A stretch of DNA of 64,000 nt from Actinopolyspora xinjiangensis (GCF_900104475.1 NZ_FNJR01000012.1:156666-220665), one strand, 5' to 3'. Positions 29,027 through 38,193 are shown, counted from the first letter of the stretch. Program-made: numbers and translations. The notes: generated by a model from the letters alone, not told the origin.

Positions 29027-29533
29027 GTGGATCATGAAAAACGTTCGAACGTGGGTTTTCCACCCCCATCGAGGAAAGTACTGGCCGGGACGGCGGTCGC
29101 GGTGCTGACCACACCGGCCTGTTTCGCACTGCTGGGGTTGGTCAGTACCGGATACCTCGACTGGCCGGACAGGATGCGGGAAGTGGCCGAGGGGGTGACG
29201 GTGATCGCCGAGGTTTCGGCGCCCGTGGTGCTGTTCCCCGGCCTTCCGCTCGCCCTGCTGACGGAACGGATCTGCGCGCGAGCACGGCTTCCGCTGACGC
29301 TGCTGGCCTTCGCACTGGCGGGTGTGGTGGCGGGATTCGTCGCTTCGTTCCTGATCCTCTACGATCCCCTCTTCTACTCCCTCGCCGTTTTCGTCGTCCC
29401 CTTCGCGGTGCTCAGCGCGGTACTCGGAAGGGCGTTCGCCGGTCCGGTGGCTCGCAGGCCCGGGTTGTGCTGGGTTCTCGTGTTGATCGTCGCCGCTGTG
29501 TCGGTCCTGGCCGTGCTCGGATCGTCGAGCTGA
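29027..29533 (+). CDS. multi-span membrane protein, unknown
   Basis: About 168 residues from the GTG at 29027. Four hydrophobic stretches: VLAGTAVAVLTTPACFALLG, VSAPVVLFPGLPLALL, LALLAFALAGVV-type segment around PLTLLAFALAGVVAGFVASF, and CWVLVLIVAAVSVLAVLG. No recognisable family. Codon bias and hydrophobic pattern support coding; the start is a guess. It precedes the ArsR-MFS operon but its own stop is 106 nt upstream of that regulator. Confidence 0.55.
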   Translation: MDHEKRSNVGFPPPSRKVLAGTAVAVLTTPACFALLGLVSTGYLDWPDRMREVAEGVTVIAEVSAPVVLFPGLPLALLTERICARARLPLTLLAFALAGVVAGFVASFLILYDPLFYSLAVFVVPFAVLSAVLGRAFAGPVARRPGLCWVLVLIVAAVSVLAVLGSSS

Positions 29534-29591
29534 CCGCCCCCCGGACAGGCGGGTCCGCGCCCCGCTTCCGGAACTCCGGAACAACGCGATT

Positions 29592-29623
29592 CACCAAGGG
29601 AACTTGGCAGAGTTCCCTTGGTG
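29592..29623. promoter_or_regulatory. perfect operator palindrome upstream of the ArsR-type regulator
   Basis: CACCAAGGGAACT (29592-29604) and AGTTCCCTTGGTG (29611-29623) are perfect 13-base inverted arms with a 6-base spacer, 16 nt before the regulator's GTG. Almost certainly the autoregulatory site of the HTH protein at 29640; it would overlap the promoter or transcript start. Confidence 0.85.
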
Positions 29624-29639
29624 GTTTAGGTTTCGGCGG

Positions 29640-30206
29640 GTGACCGAACGGGACAGCTACGAACTCGACGCGGCGAGCCTGCGCGCCCTGGCTCACCCGT
29701 TGCGCATCCGGATCCTCGGCGAGCTGCGCGCGAGTGGCCCGGCCACGGCCACGCAGCTGGCCGAGCGGTTCGAGCAACGCTCGGGGACCACCAGCTGGCA
29801 CCTGCGGCAGCTCGCCGAGCACGGTTTCGTCGAGCAGGACACCGAACGCGGCAACCGCCGGGAACGCTGGTGGCGGGCGATGCACTCGGAGACAGCGCTT
29901 CGTCCGGAGAGTTTCAGCGCCGACGCCGAACTCGGCCCGACGCTGAGTACCCTGCTGCACGAGGTGGCCGCCAACCACCACCGCGAACTCACCCGGTTCC
30001 TGGCCACGCTGCCGGAGTGGTCCGGTGAGTGGGTCGAGGCCTCGGAACTGTCGGACTGGGTGCTGTCCCTCTCGCACACCGAACTGGCCGAGTTCACGGC
30101 CGAAGCGGGCAGGCTCGTGGAGCGCTACCGCCGCGCTCCCGCTCCCGGTGACGAAACGGTGCTGGTGCAGCTGCGGGCGTTCCCGCGAGGGGAGCGGCGG
30201 GAATGA
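29640..30206 (+). CDS. ArsR-type winged-helix regulator
   Basis: 188 residues from the GTG at 29640; a TTG start 12 codons earlier falls inside the operator palindrome and is rejected. LRALAHPLRIRILGELRASG, ATQLAERFEQRSGTTSWHLRQ and HGFVEQDTERGNRRERWW form an HTH_20/ArsR winged helix. The long C-terminal part resembles regulators placed before MFS drug exporters. Stop codon overlaps the start of the transporter gene (GGAATGA), so both are one operon under the palindrome at 29592-29623. Effector unknown. Confidence 0.9.
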   Translation: MTERDSYELDAASLRALAHPLRIRILGELRASGPATATQLAERFEQRSGTTSWHLRQLAEHGFVEQDTERGNRRERWWRAMHSETALRPESFSADAELGPTLSTLLHEVAANHHRELTRFLATLPEWSGEWVEASELSDWVLSLSHTELAEFTAEAGRLVERYRRAPAPGDETVLVQLRAFPRGERRE

Positions 30207-31519
30207 ACCGGTTACGGCTGCTGACCCTGTGGTTGTCGACCGGCACCGTCAGCACCGCCAGCGCGGCCGGATTCGTGGCGATCCCGTGGTTCGTGCTCCT
30301 GACCACCGCGAGCGCGGCGAACGTGGGCATGGTCACCGCGGCGGAACTCGCGGGGATGCTGCTGACCGCCGCGCTCGGTGGGCCGCTGATCGACCGAGCC
30401 GGACCTGCACGAACCGCCCCGCTGGCCGATCTGGGCGCCGCGCTGTGCGTCGGCGCGATACCGCTGGCGCAGGCCACCACCGGGCTCGAACTCTGGTCGC
30501 TGATGTTGCTGGCCGGTGCGTTCGGAGCGTTCCGCGAGCCCGGCCAGACAGCCCGCCGGGTCGCCGTCCCTGAACTGGTCACCAGGGCGGGGGTGCCCAT
30601 GGAACGCGGTGCGGGAGGTATGGACGCCGCACTCCGCGCGGGCCACCTGTCCGGGGCACCGCTGGCCGGTGGTGCGCTGGCGCTGTTCGACCCTTCGGGA
30701 GTGCTCTGGATCAGCACCGCGACGATGCTGCTCTCCGCGTCGCTCGCGGCCTGCGCCTGCCACGGGGTGACCGTCTCAAGGTTCAGGGAACCCGAAGGGT
30801 TCTCGCGCCGGTACGCGGCGGGACTCGATTACCTTCGTCGTGACCGGCTGATCGCCGGGATCATGGTGCTGCTGTTGCTGACGAACACCCTTGACCTGGC
30901 GTTCACGGGTGTCTTCCTTCCCATCTACTCGGCTCGGGTCCTGCACGACTCCGTGGCACTCGGTGTGCTGGTCGGCGCGCTGGGCGGGGCCGCGCTGGCG
31001 GGGAATCTGCTGTTCACCTGGCTCGGTGCTCGGATGCGGCGTCGAAGAGCCCTGTTCGTGTTCGCCTTCGCGTTCGGGCCGGTACCGCCGCATCTCGCGC
31101 TTGCCGGAGGCGCCGGATTCGCGGTGTTGCTCGGCGTGGTGGTGGGGGGCGGACTGCTCGCCGGGATGATCAACCCGATCCTGGCCGCCGTGACCTACGA
31201 ACGGGTACCGGCCGAACTGCGCGGTCGGGTGCTGAGCCTGACGACCCTCGTCGCACAGGGCGGCACCCCGCTGGGAGTGCTGTTCGGCGGGTTGGCGGTG
31301 GACTCCCTCGGGCTGCGTGCCACGTTGAGCTGCACGGCCGTGGCCTATCTGGTGGTGCTGGTGATGCCGGTGTTCGGGAAGAGCTGGCGGGAGATGGACC
31401 GTCCCCGGCCGCGGACGACGGCAGCGGAGACAGTGGCCAGTACACCGCACGGCGGACAGGAGTTATCGGATTCGTCACCTCCGGGTGGTGGTCGGCGGGC
31501 CGAGAACCCGGGATGGTGA
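30203..31519 (+). CDS. MFS transporter, drug-efflux type
   Basis: 438 residues, about 12 membrane helices. STASAAGFVAIPWFVLLTTA starts helix 1; GGPLIDRAGPARTAPLADLG is the A-motif loop; RRRALFVFAFAFGPVPPHLA and LTTLVAQGGTPLGVLFGG follow. Closest in style to the MFS_3/enterobactin-exporter-like group often paired with ArsR regulators. Translationally coupled to the upstream regulator. The ~40 hydrophilic C-terminal residues are Pro/Gly-rich and variable. Substrate unknown. Confidence 0.9.
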   Translation: MNRLRLLTLWLSTGTVSTASAAGFVAIPWFVLLTTASAANVGMVTAAELAGMLLTAALGGPLIDRAGPARTAPLADLGAALCVGAIPLAQATTGLELWSLMLLAGAFGAFREPGQTARRVAVPELVTRAGVPMERGAGGMDAALRAGHLSGAPLAGGALALFDPSGVLWISTATMLLSASLAACACHGVTVSRFREPEGFSRRYAAGLDYLRRDRLIAGIMVLLLLTNTLDLAFTGVFLPIYSARVLHDSVALGVLVGALGGAALAGNLLFTWLGARMRRRRALFVFAFAFGPVPPHLALAGGAGFAVLLGVVVGGGLLAGMINPILAAVTYERVPAELRGRVLSLTTLVAQGGTPLGVLFGGLAVDSLGLRATLSCTAVAYLVVLVMPVFGKSWREMDRPRPRTTAAETVASTPHGGQELSDSSPPGGGRRAENPGW

Positions 31520-31773
31520 TCGTGTCGGTTCCGGAGCGCTTCCCCCTCCCGTTGTGCGCTCCGGAACCGTCACGCGCTGCTCGCCGCTTCCGGGGGACGC
31601 ACGACCGCCCCGCGGCGCGCGCCGATTCGTCTCCGAGACGCTGCTCGCCCCCAGTGGCCTCGGTCGGGCCTCGAACGGAAATGGTGCGGTACCCGGGGAG
31701 CGGTCGTGCGGATGCCGCTCCGCGCGTACCGGCCAGCTGCCCCGAGCGCTACCGGGGCACATAGAGTTGAACC

Positions 31774-32928
31774 ATGTCCACCGTTGCAACGAAGCAGGAC
31801 CCCACAGTGCTCTCGGCGCGGCTACAGCGCGCCGCCGAGAAGGCTGCCGCCGCGGACATCGACGCGCTGCTGATCTCACCGGGATCCGACCTCGGTTACC
31901 TCATCGGGGTCGATGGTGAGTCCTTCGAACGGCTCAGCTGCCTGGTGCTGCCCGCCGCGGGAAGCGGGCTCTCTCCGGTGCTCGTCGTCCCCAAGCTCGA
32001 GGAGCTCGGTTACTCCGAGGTGCCCGCCCAGGAACTGGGACTCGAGATCACCACCTGGGTCGACGGGCAGGATCCGCACACCATGGTCGCCGACCTGTTG
32101 CGCAGGGGCGGCTCCACGCCTTCCCGAGTGGGGGTGGCCGACGTGATGCCCGCGCTGCACACCCTGCCGCTGCGCGGCGCTCTGCCGGGAACCGAGCAGC
32201 TGCTGGCGAACCCGGTGCTGCGCGCGCTGCGCATGCGCAAGGATCCCGAGGAGATCCGGGCCCTGCGCGAGGCCGGTGCCGCCATCGACCGGGTGCACGC
32301 CCGGATGGGTGAGTTCCTCCAGGTGGGGCGTACCGAGGCCGAGGTGGGCGCCGACATCAGCCGGGCGATCGTCGAGGAGGGACACTCCGAGGCCGAGTTC
32401 GTGATCGTCGGTTCCGGGCCGAACGGCGCCAGCCCGCACCACGCTCTCTCCGAACGGGTGATCCAGGAGGGGGACGTGGTCGTGGTGGACATCGGTGGTC
32501 CCATGCCGAGCGGCTACAACTCGGACTGCACTCGCACCTACTCGCTCGGCGAGCCGCGCGGTGCCGACGTGCGCGGCACCTACGAAGTGCTGCACGCCGC
32601 CCAGCGGGCCGCGGTCGAAACCGTACGCCCCGGTGCCACCCCCGCCGAGGTCGACGCCGCCGCCAGGGAGCCGATCACCGCAGCCGGGTTCGGTGACTGC
32701 TTCGTGCACCGCACCGGGCACGGCATCGGCTTGGACGTGCACGAGGAGCCCTACATCATGGGCGGCAGCGACATCGCGCTCGAACCCGGCATGGCCTTCA
32801 GTATCGAGCCCGGCATCTACCAGCAGGGACACTGGGGTGCCAGGATCGAGGACATCGTCGTGGTCACCGAGCACGGCGTGGAGAGTGTGAACAACCAGCC
32901 GCACGAGTTGGTGGTGCTGCCGACGTGA
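31774..32928 (+). CDS. M24-family Xaa-Pro aminopeptidase/dipeptidase (PepE-like)
   Basis: 384 residues. N-terminal creatinase-like domain, then the pita-bread metallopeptidase fold. Dinuclear metal ligands are in place: Asp in VVVDIGG, Asp in NSDCTRTYSLG, His in RTGHGIGLDVHEEP, Glu in FSIEPGIY, Glu in ARIEDIVVV. Removes or splits at X-Pro bonds in the cytoplasm. Matches the mycobacterial pepE (Rv2089c) position beyond helY and the exonuclease. ATG with weak RBS. Overlaps the following Lrp gene by 4 nt. Confidence 0.93.
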   Translation: MSTVATKQDPTVLSARLQRAAEKAAAADIDALLISPGSDLGYLIGVDGESFERLSCLVLPAAGSGLSPVLVVPKLEELGYSEVPAQELGLEITTWVDGQDPHTMVADLLRRGGSTPSRVGVADVMPALHTLPLRGALPGTEQLLANPVLRALRMRKDPEEIRALREAGAAIDRVHARMGEFLQVGRTEAEVGADISRAIVEEGHSEAEFVIVGSGPNGASPHHALSERVIQEGDVVVVDIGGPMPSGYNSDCTRTYSLGEPRGADVRGTYEVLHAAQRAAVETVRPGATPAEVDAAAREPITAAGFGDCFVHRTGHGIGLDVHEEPYIMGGSDIALEPGMAFSIEPGIYQQGHWGARIEDIVVVTEHGVESVNNQPHELVVLPT

Positions 32929-33398
32929 CAGACCGGAATGCCGCGCAGAGTTCCGAGCTCGAGGCGACCGATCGGGCCATTCTCCGAGAACTGCTTCGGG
33001 ACGGCCGTTGCAGTTTCACCGATCTCGGGGAACGGGTCGGGCTCAGCGTCTCGGCGGTGCACCAGCGTGTCCGCAGGTTGGAGCAACGCGGAGCGCTGCG
33101 TGGCTACACGGCCAGGGTGGACGGGGAGCAGATCGGACTGCCGCTGACGGCGTTCATCTCGCTGACCCCGATCGACCCGGCGGCCCCGGACGACTACCCG
33201 CAGCGGCTGGAGCACCTGCCCGAGATCGAGTCCTGCTTCTCGGTGGCCGGGGACGAGTCCTACATCCTGCAGGTTCGGGTGGCCTCACCACTGGCTCTGG
33301 AGGACCTGCTGCGGCAGATCCGGGAGTCGGCGAAGGTTTCCACCCGGACCACCGTGGTGCTGTCCACCCCCTTCGAGAACCGCCCTCCGGAACTTTGA
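32925..33398 (+). CDS. Lrp/AsnC-family regulator
   Basis: 157 residues, GTG overlapping the previous stop. HTH: LEATDRAILRELLRDGRCSF, TDLGERVGLSVSAVHQRVRR. C-terminal RAM/ligand-binding domain: LPEIESCFSVAGDESYILQV, then STRTTVVLSTPFENRP. Likely responds to an amino acid; coupling to a proline-specific peptidase suggests a link to peptide or proline use, which is inference. Copy B of the nested-stem element lies 29 nt downstream. Confidence 0.93.
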   Translation: MTDRNAAQSSELEATDRAILRELLRDGRCSFTDLGERVGLSVSAVHQRVRRLEQRGALRGYTARVDGEQIGLPLTAFISLTPIDPAAPDDYPQRLEHLPEIESCFSVAGDESYILQVRVASPLALEDLLRQIRESAKVSTRTTVVLSTPFENRPPEL

Positions 33399-33427
33399 TC
33401 GAAATTCTTCTCGGCTTTCGGGGGGTC

Positions 33428-33553
33428 GCTTGGCGGAATCTCCCGCACGGCTCTCGCTCCGGGAGGCCCGACATCGAGTAGGTACTACGCCACGTCGAGC
33501 CTTCCTCGCGAGGGGCGACGCGGGAGAGTCGGCGGCGGTGCCTGCTGCGTGAG
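33428..33553. repeat. nested-stem palindromic element, copy B
   Basis: In the 331-bp gap (33399-33729) after the Lrp gene; nothing else found in that gap. Outer arms CTCCCGCACGGCTCTCG (33440-33456) and CGAGGGGCGACGCGGGAG (33509-33526) pair imperfectly. Middle arms AGGCCCGAC (33464-33472) and GTCGAGCCT (33494-33502) pair 8 of 9, and inner GTAG-gta-CTAC (33478-33488) closes. Flanking words GCTTGRCGGAAYCTCCCG and CTGCGTG are shared with copy A at 6787-6915. Stem bases differ between copies yet still pair. Confidence 0.7.
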
Positions 33554-33729
33554 TGGTGGGGCTCGGCTCGCGAGGCTGGTCGGGGTTCGGTCTGCGGGAG
33601 CGCTGGGGGCGGTGCTGGTGGTGTCGAAGAGCTGGCGGGATTCACGTTCGGTGGATGCAAGCGGGACACGCCGTTCTCCGGCGTGTCGCGCGAGAGGAAG
33701 ATCGCCGCGGCTTCCACTACCGTGACAGG

Positions 33730-34434
33730 GTGGCACGCAATACGATCTACGATCAGTTCGCGGAAGCCTACGCGCTGCACTCCGAGCACAGTCCGGCCAA
33801 CGCCTACTACGACCGCCCGGCCATCCTGGGGCTGGCGGGCGACGTCTCCGGCAGGAACGTGCTCGAACTCGGGTGCGCGGCCGGAGTGCTGTCCGAACAG
33901 CTCGTCGAACGCGGTGCCTCGGTGTTCGGAGTGGACCGCGAACCGAAGATGATCGAACTCGCCCGTCGCAGGCTCGGTGGGCGTGCCCGGTTCGAGGTGG
34001 CTGACCTCTCGGAACCGCTCGAGACCGTGGCCGCCTCGAGCGTCGACCTGGTGGTGGCCTCGTTGGTGCTGCACTACCTGCCGGACTGGGAACCGCTGCT
34101 GACCGAACTGGACCGGTGTCTGGTTCCGGGGGGCGAGCTGGTCTTCTCCGTACATCACCCGGCGGCGGACTGGCAGTGGTTCGGGCGACCGGACTACCTG
34201 CGCACCGAGCTGGTCGCCGAGACCTGGCCGGTGGGGGGACAGGAAGTCTCGGTCTCCTTCTACCGCAGACCGCTCTCGGCGGTGTTCGAGCAGCTGCACC
34301 GATGCGGTTTCGTGGTCGACACCGTGGGGGAGCCGCGTCCACTGCCCGAGCTCAACGATCTCTCTCCTGACGCTTACGTGGAGCTGAGCAGCAAGCCCGT
34401 TTTCCTGTTCGTCAAGGCCTTCACGGTGGGCTGA
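33730..34434 (+). CDS. class I SAM-dependent methyltransferase
   Basis: 234 residues from the GTG at 33730 (VARNTIYDQFAEAYALHSEH). NVLELGCAAGVLSEQLVERG is motif I; VFGVDREPKMIELARRRLGG the acidic loop; VDLVVASLVLHYLPDW motif IV; LVPGGELVFSVHHP motif V. Resembles UbiE/Methyltransf_11 proteins; substrate unknown. No clear Shine-Dalgarno precedes the start, so it may be leaderless or start elsewhere in the open upstream frame. Convergent with the SGNH hydrolase gene, 7 nt apart. Confidence 0.85.
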   Translation: MARNTIYDQFAEAYALHSEHSPANAYYDRPAILGLAGDVSGRNVLELGCAAGVLSEQLVERGASVFGVDREPKMIELARRRLGGRARFEVADLSEPLETVAASSVDLVVASLVLHYLPDWEPLLTELDRCLVPGGELVFSVHHPAADWQWFGRPDYLRTELVAETWPVGGQEVSVSFYRRPLSAVFEQLHRCGFVVDTVGEPRPLPELNDLSPDAYVELSSKPVFLFVKAFTVG

Positions 34435-34441
34435 CGGTGCG

Positions 34442-35530
34442 TTAGTCGCCCCGGGAGGTCGGTTCGGCGGTGACCCGTTCGATCGGCACCATGCGCAGCG
34501 CCCCCTCACCGTCGGGTAAGCAACCCGCTTGACGCCGTTCGGAGGACAGGAACTCGTCGAGGCAGCCGGCGATGCGCGCGTAGCCGGTCGCGTTGGGATG
34601 GAACGACTCCTGCATCGCGTGCGAGGCACGTTTCTCGTGCTCCAGGTCCTTCCAGTCGACCGCGAGACGACGGAACCACTCCGTGTCGGCCGATTCGTCG
34701 GGCGCGGTGCACGCCTCGTGTCCGTGCCCGGCGCGGGAGAGGTCCAGGAACCGCACGTCCTGCCGCTCGGCCACCTCGCGCAGTCCGGCCGAGAGCCGCG
34801 GGACGGCCGTGTTCCGGACCCAGCGCACATCGACGTCTCGCAGCGGGCAACCGGACAACCCGTGCAGATCCGGGCGGATACCAGGTCCCACCGGTGAGGC
34901 GTAGGACTGCAGCACCAGTGAGTAGCTGTCCCGCGTGTAGCCCGCCCGGCGCATCACGTCCTTGATGTCGGTCAGGGCCTCGCCGACCTTCGGTCGCATG
35001 TCTTCCACCCGCTCGGGCCATTCGCTCCGCAGTCGTTTCGAGCAGCCTCCAGGGGTCTTGGAGATCCAAGCCTGGACGCAGGAGTTCAGTACACCGACGA
35101 AGTCGGGGTCGTCGTTCGCCCCGACGGCCACCACGATCTCGGTGATGCGGTATCGCTGGGCGAGCCGCGCCAGTTCGGCCGCCTGCGAGCTCCGCGCCGC
35201 GTTCGTTCCGGGGTCCAGGCCGACCGTGCCCGCTCTCGCGCCGGAACAGGCGAGATTGAAGCGTTTCACCTCGGAGGGAAGATCGAGCTGGTGGATCACG
35301 GCCTCGGAGGAGCGATGGCACCAGTTGCCGTCCCGCCCGTCCGTGCCGGGGAGATAGTCACCCGCGCCTTCGCCGGAGATCGTGCTGTCGCCCATGGTGA
35401 CCACCGCCCGGGGCAGCTCCGGTTCGGGCGGGTGCGGGACGGGTACGGGCCTGTCGCTGACCAGCACCACCAGTGCGAACACGCTTCCGACGAGGAACAG
35501 GGTGATCAGTTTCGACCGGCGCGTTCGCAT
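34442..35530 (-). CDS. secreted/anchored SGNH-hydrolase (GDSL lipase/esterase)
   Basis: 362 residues. N-terminal RTRRSKLITLFLVGSVFALV is a signal anchor. Block I AVVTMGDSTISGEGAGDYLP with nucleophile Ser, block II Gly in FNLACSGARAG, block III GANDDPDF, block V SFHPNATGYARI with catalytic Asp replaced in register by HPN and His present. Six or more cysteines suggest disulfides, fitting an extracytoplasmic enzyme. ATG at 35530 chosen over a GTG one codon earlier. Hydrolyses an ester on a lipid or polysaccharide; substrate unknown. Confidence 0.85.
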   Translation of the reverse strand: MRTRRSKLITLFLVGSVFALVVLVSDRPVPVPHPPEPELPRAVVTMGDSTISGEGAGDYLPGTDGRDGNWCHRSSEAVIHQLDLPSEVKRFNLACSGARAGTVGLDPGTNAARSSQAAELARLAQRYRITEIVVAVGANDDPDFVGVLNSCVQAWISKTPGGCSKRLRSEWPERVEDMRPKVGEALTDIKDVMRRAGYTRDSYSLVLQSYASPVGPGIRPDLHGLSGCPLRDVDVRWVRNTAVPRLSAGLREVAERQDVRFLDLSRAGHGHEACTAPDESADTEWFRRLAVDWKDLEHEKRASHAMQESFHPNATGYARIAGCLDEFLSSERRQAGCLPDGEGALRMVPIERVTAEPTSRGD

Positions 35531-35735
35531 CACCGGTGAAGTCTATGGCCCCGCGTGCGGTGCACGGCACGGTACCCGAGGGAAGTTCGGGTAACGTTTC
35601 GAGTACCACCGGTTCACCCGTGCCCGGCGGGCGAGCGCCGTCGAGTCGTCGCGGAGTGAACCGGGGCGGGAGTAATTCGGTTTGCTCGCGCGTTGTCCAC
35701 TACGAAGAGTCTGTCAGCGGAGGTGCCAGCGCGAC

Positions 35736-36341
35736 GTGCCGATACTGATCCTGCTGCTCGTCGGGGTCGCCGTCGAGATCAGCGTGCTTGTCCTGGTCGG
35801 CCAGCTCATCGGGGTTTTTCCCACCATCGGGTTACTGCTCGCCGGTGCGCTGGTCGGTTCCTGGTTGCTGCGGCGCGAAGGCCGCAGGGCGCTGCGCGAG
35901 TTCGGTGAGGCCGCGCGCACGCGCCGCCCGCCCGAGCGCGAGGTGTCGGACGGCGTGCTCATCGGCGGTGGTGGGCTGCTGATCATGGTTCCCGGCCTGC
36001 TCAGTGACGTCCTCGGTCTGCTGGTGCTGCTGCCACCGATTCGAGCGTTGTTGCGGACCCGGATGCGGCGGAGCGCAGAACGTCAGCAGCAACGCATGCG
36101 GGAACGCATGGTCGGTTTCGGCCCCGCCGGTTTCGGGCCGGACACCTTCGCGTCCCCCGGCTCCGGTGCCGCTCGGAACGGGAGACGAGGACGTGATGAC
36201 GAGGACGTGATCGACGGCGAGGTCGTTTCCGTCTCCGAGGACGACGAAGGGCAACCACCCGAGTACGGTTCCAGACCGCTGGACCAGGGTGGAATGGGCG
36301 GCCCCGACGACGACCGGGGGCAGTACCGGTGGCGGCCCTGA
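35736..36341 (+). CDS. fxsA: FxsA-family membrane protein
   Basis: 201 residues, GTG start with GGAGG 12 nt upstream. Three to four membrane segments: PILILLLVGVAVEISVLVLV, IGVFPTIGLLLAGALVGSWL, and DGVLIGGGGLLIMVPGLLSD then VLGLLVLLPPIRALL. These are the diagnostic FxsA motifs. The C-terminal ~80 residues are hydrophilic and acidic. FxsA was named for suppressing F-exclusion of phage T7 in E. coli; its actinobacterial role is unknown. Conserved position near lnt/ppm1. Confidence 0.92.
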   Translation: MPILILLLVGVAVEISVLVLVGQLIGVFPTIGLLLAGALVGSWLLRREGRRALREFGEAARTRRPPEREVSDGVLIGGGGLLIMVPGLLSDVLGLLVLLPPIRALLRTRMRRSAERQQQRMRERMVGFGPAGFGPDTFASPGSGAARNGRRGRDDEDVIDGEVVSVSEDDEGQPPEYGSRPLDQGGMGGPDDDRGQYRWRP

Positions 36342-36540
36342 GTGGGTCGGCTGTAGTCAGGTCGGTACAAGCAGCGGGTTAAGCTACTTCGGGGCGACCG
36401 CGACCGACGGCGACGAGTCGTGCCGGTGACGCCGCGTAGCGGTACGGCCGAACACACGACTCGGGAAGCGCCGAATAATGGTTGGGCGGTTCGCGCAGGT
36501 TGCACACGCGAGGGTGAACTACAGGGGCCAGGTCCGATAC

Positions 36541-38193
36541 ATGTCCGACACCACGCTTTTGCTCGGCGGAAGAATCTATTCGCCGGGCAATCCGGATGCC
36601 ACCGCGATGGCCGTCAGGGACGGCACGATCGCCTGGGTCGGCACCGACACGGTTGGCCGTGCGCTGCATCCGGACGCCGAGATCGTCGATCTGGCCGGTG
36701 CGTTCGTCGCACCGGCCTTCGTTGACTCGCATGTGCACGCGACCTCGAGCGGACTGCTGCTCAACGGCCTCGACCTCACCGGCTGCGCCTCGCTGACCGA
36801 GTTCCTGCACGCGCTGCGTGACTACGTCGCCGAGCACCCCGGCAGGCTCGTCTGGGGGCACGGCTGGGACGAGAGCTGGTGGCCCGAGCAGCGTCCTCCG
36901 ACCCGGGCGGAGGTGGACGACGCGGCTCGCGGCGCCCCCGTTTACCTCTCCCGCATCGACGTGCACTCGGCACTCGTCTCCAGCGCGTTGCTCGACCGCG
37001 CGCCCCTGGCGAAGGGGGCCGAGGGGTGGGACGAGGAAGGTCCGCTCACACGTGTCGCGCACCACCACGCGCGCAGCGCCGCGCGTGAGTCGCTGAGCCC
37101 GTTGCAGCGCAGGGAGGCTCAGGCCGCGTTCCTGCGACACGCCGCCTCCCAGGGGATCGCCAGTGTGCACGAGTGCGCCGGGCCGGACATCTCGGGTGCC
37201 GACGACCTGGCCGATCTGCTCATGCTCTCCCGCCAGGGTGGGGTTCCCGAGGTGGTCGGGTACTGGGGGGAACTGGGAGCGCTGGAAACCGGGCGTGAAC
37301 TCGGGGCCAAGGGACTCGGCGGCGATCTGTTCGTGGACGGCGCGTTGGGGTCGCGTACCGCCGCTTTGCGGGAGCCCTACACCGACTCACCCAACACCTC
37401 GGGTGTGCTGTACCTGGACGCCGACGCCATCGCCGAGCACCTCGTGGACTGCACCCGCAACGGTGTGCAGGCCGGCTTCCACGTCATCGGTGACGCCGGT
37501 GTCGCCGAGGTGGGAGAAGGGTTCCGTCGTGCCGCTCGGGTGGTCGGTACCCCGGCGCTGGCGGGCAGCGGGCACCGGCTGGAACATCTCGAGATGATCG
37601 ACGGCGAACTCGCCGGGGAGCTCGCCGGTTACGGAGTGGTGGCCTCGGTTCAGCCGTGCTTCGACTCGTCGTGGGGCGGCACCTCCCGGATGTACGCCAG
37701 CAGGCTCGGATCTCGGCGCGGTGCCAGGCTGAATCCGTTCTCCGAACTGGCCTCCAGCGGGCTGGTGCTCGCCTTCGGCTCCGACGCGCCGGTAACCCCG
37801 GTCGGCCCCTGGGAGGCCGTCCGTGCGGCCGTACACCACCGCACCGAGGGATTCGGCATCTCGCCGCGGGCCGCGTTCAACGCCCACACCCGGGGTGGCT
37901 GGCGAGCAGCGGGGGTCAACGACGGGACCACGGGCACCCTCGTCCCCGGTGCCGCTGCCACGTATGCCGTGTGGAAGGTCGACGAGTTCGTCTCGCCGGT
38001 GCAGGACTCGCGAGTGCGCCGTTGGTCCACCGATTCCCGTTCGGGGGTTCCCGCCCTGCCGGACGTGTCCCCCGGAGCGAGGTTGCCGCGTTGCCTGCGA
38101 ACCGTGCTACGTGGTGAAACCATTCACCAGCGCGACTGGGGCGACGACGACCACCAGGCCGACACGGCACCGCTGCCGGTCGTTTTCCCGTGA
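36541..38193 (+). CDS. amidohydrolase family protein (YtcJ-like)
   Basis: 550 residues, metal-dependent TIM-barrel hydrolase of the amidohydrolase-3 type. AFVDSHVHATSSGLLLNGLD has the HxH metal site; GHGWDESWWPEQRPPTRAEV, VYLSRIDVHSALVSS, FHVIGDAGVAEVGEGF, HRLEHLEMI and FGSDAPVTPVGPWEAV supply the remaining His/Asp ligands. C-terminal beta-sandwich: GTLVPGAAATYAVWKVDEF. ATG at 36541; an in-frame start 21 codons earlier is less likely. Substrate unknown (family members act on amides and N-acyl compounds). Not in the mycobacterial order, so an insertion between fxsA and lnt. Confidence 0.88.
   Translation: MSDTTLLLGGRIYSPGNPDATAMAVRDGTIAWVGTDTVGRALHPDAEIVDLAGAFVAPAFVDSHVHATSSGLLLNGLDLTGCASLTEFLHALRDYVAEHPGRLVWGHGWDESWWPEQRPPTRAEVDDAARGAPVYLSRIDVHSALVSSALLDRAPLAKGAEGWDEEGPLTRVAHHHARSAARESLSPLQRREAQAAFLRHAASQGIASVHECAGPDISGADDLADLLMLSRQGGVPEVVGYWGELGALETGRELGAKGLGGDLFVDGALGSRTAALREPYTDSPNTSGVLYLDADAIAEHLVDCTRNGVQAGFHVIGDAGVAEVGEGFRRAARVVGTPALAGSGHRLEHLEMIDGELAGELAGYGVVASVQPCFDSSWGGTSRMYASRLGSRRGARLNPFSELASSGLVLAFGSDAPVTPVGPWEAVRAAVHHRTEGFGISPRAAFNAHTRGGWRAAGVNDGTTGTLVPGAAATYAVWKVDEFVSPVQDSRVRRWSTDSRSGVPALPDVSPGARLPRCLRTVLRGETIHQRDWGDDDHQADTAPLPVVFP

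Noticed and set aside
33154..34830. 558-residue minus-strand open frame over Lrp, methyltransferase and SGNH ends
   Set aside because: Crosses three convincing genes in other frames; Arg/Pro-rich shadow.
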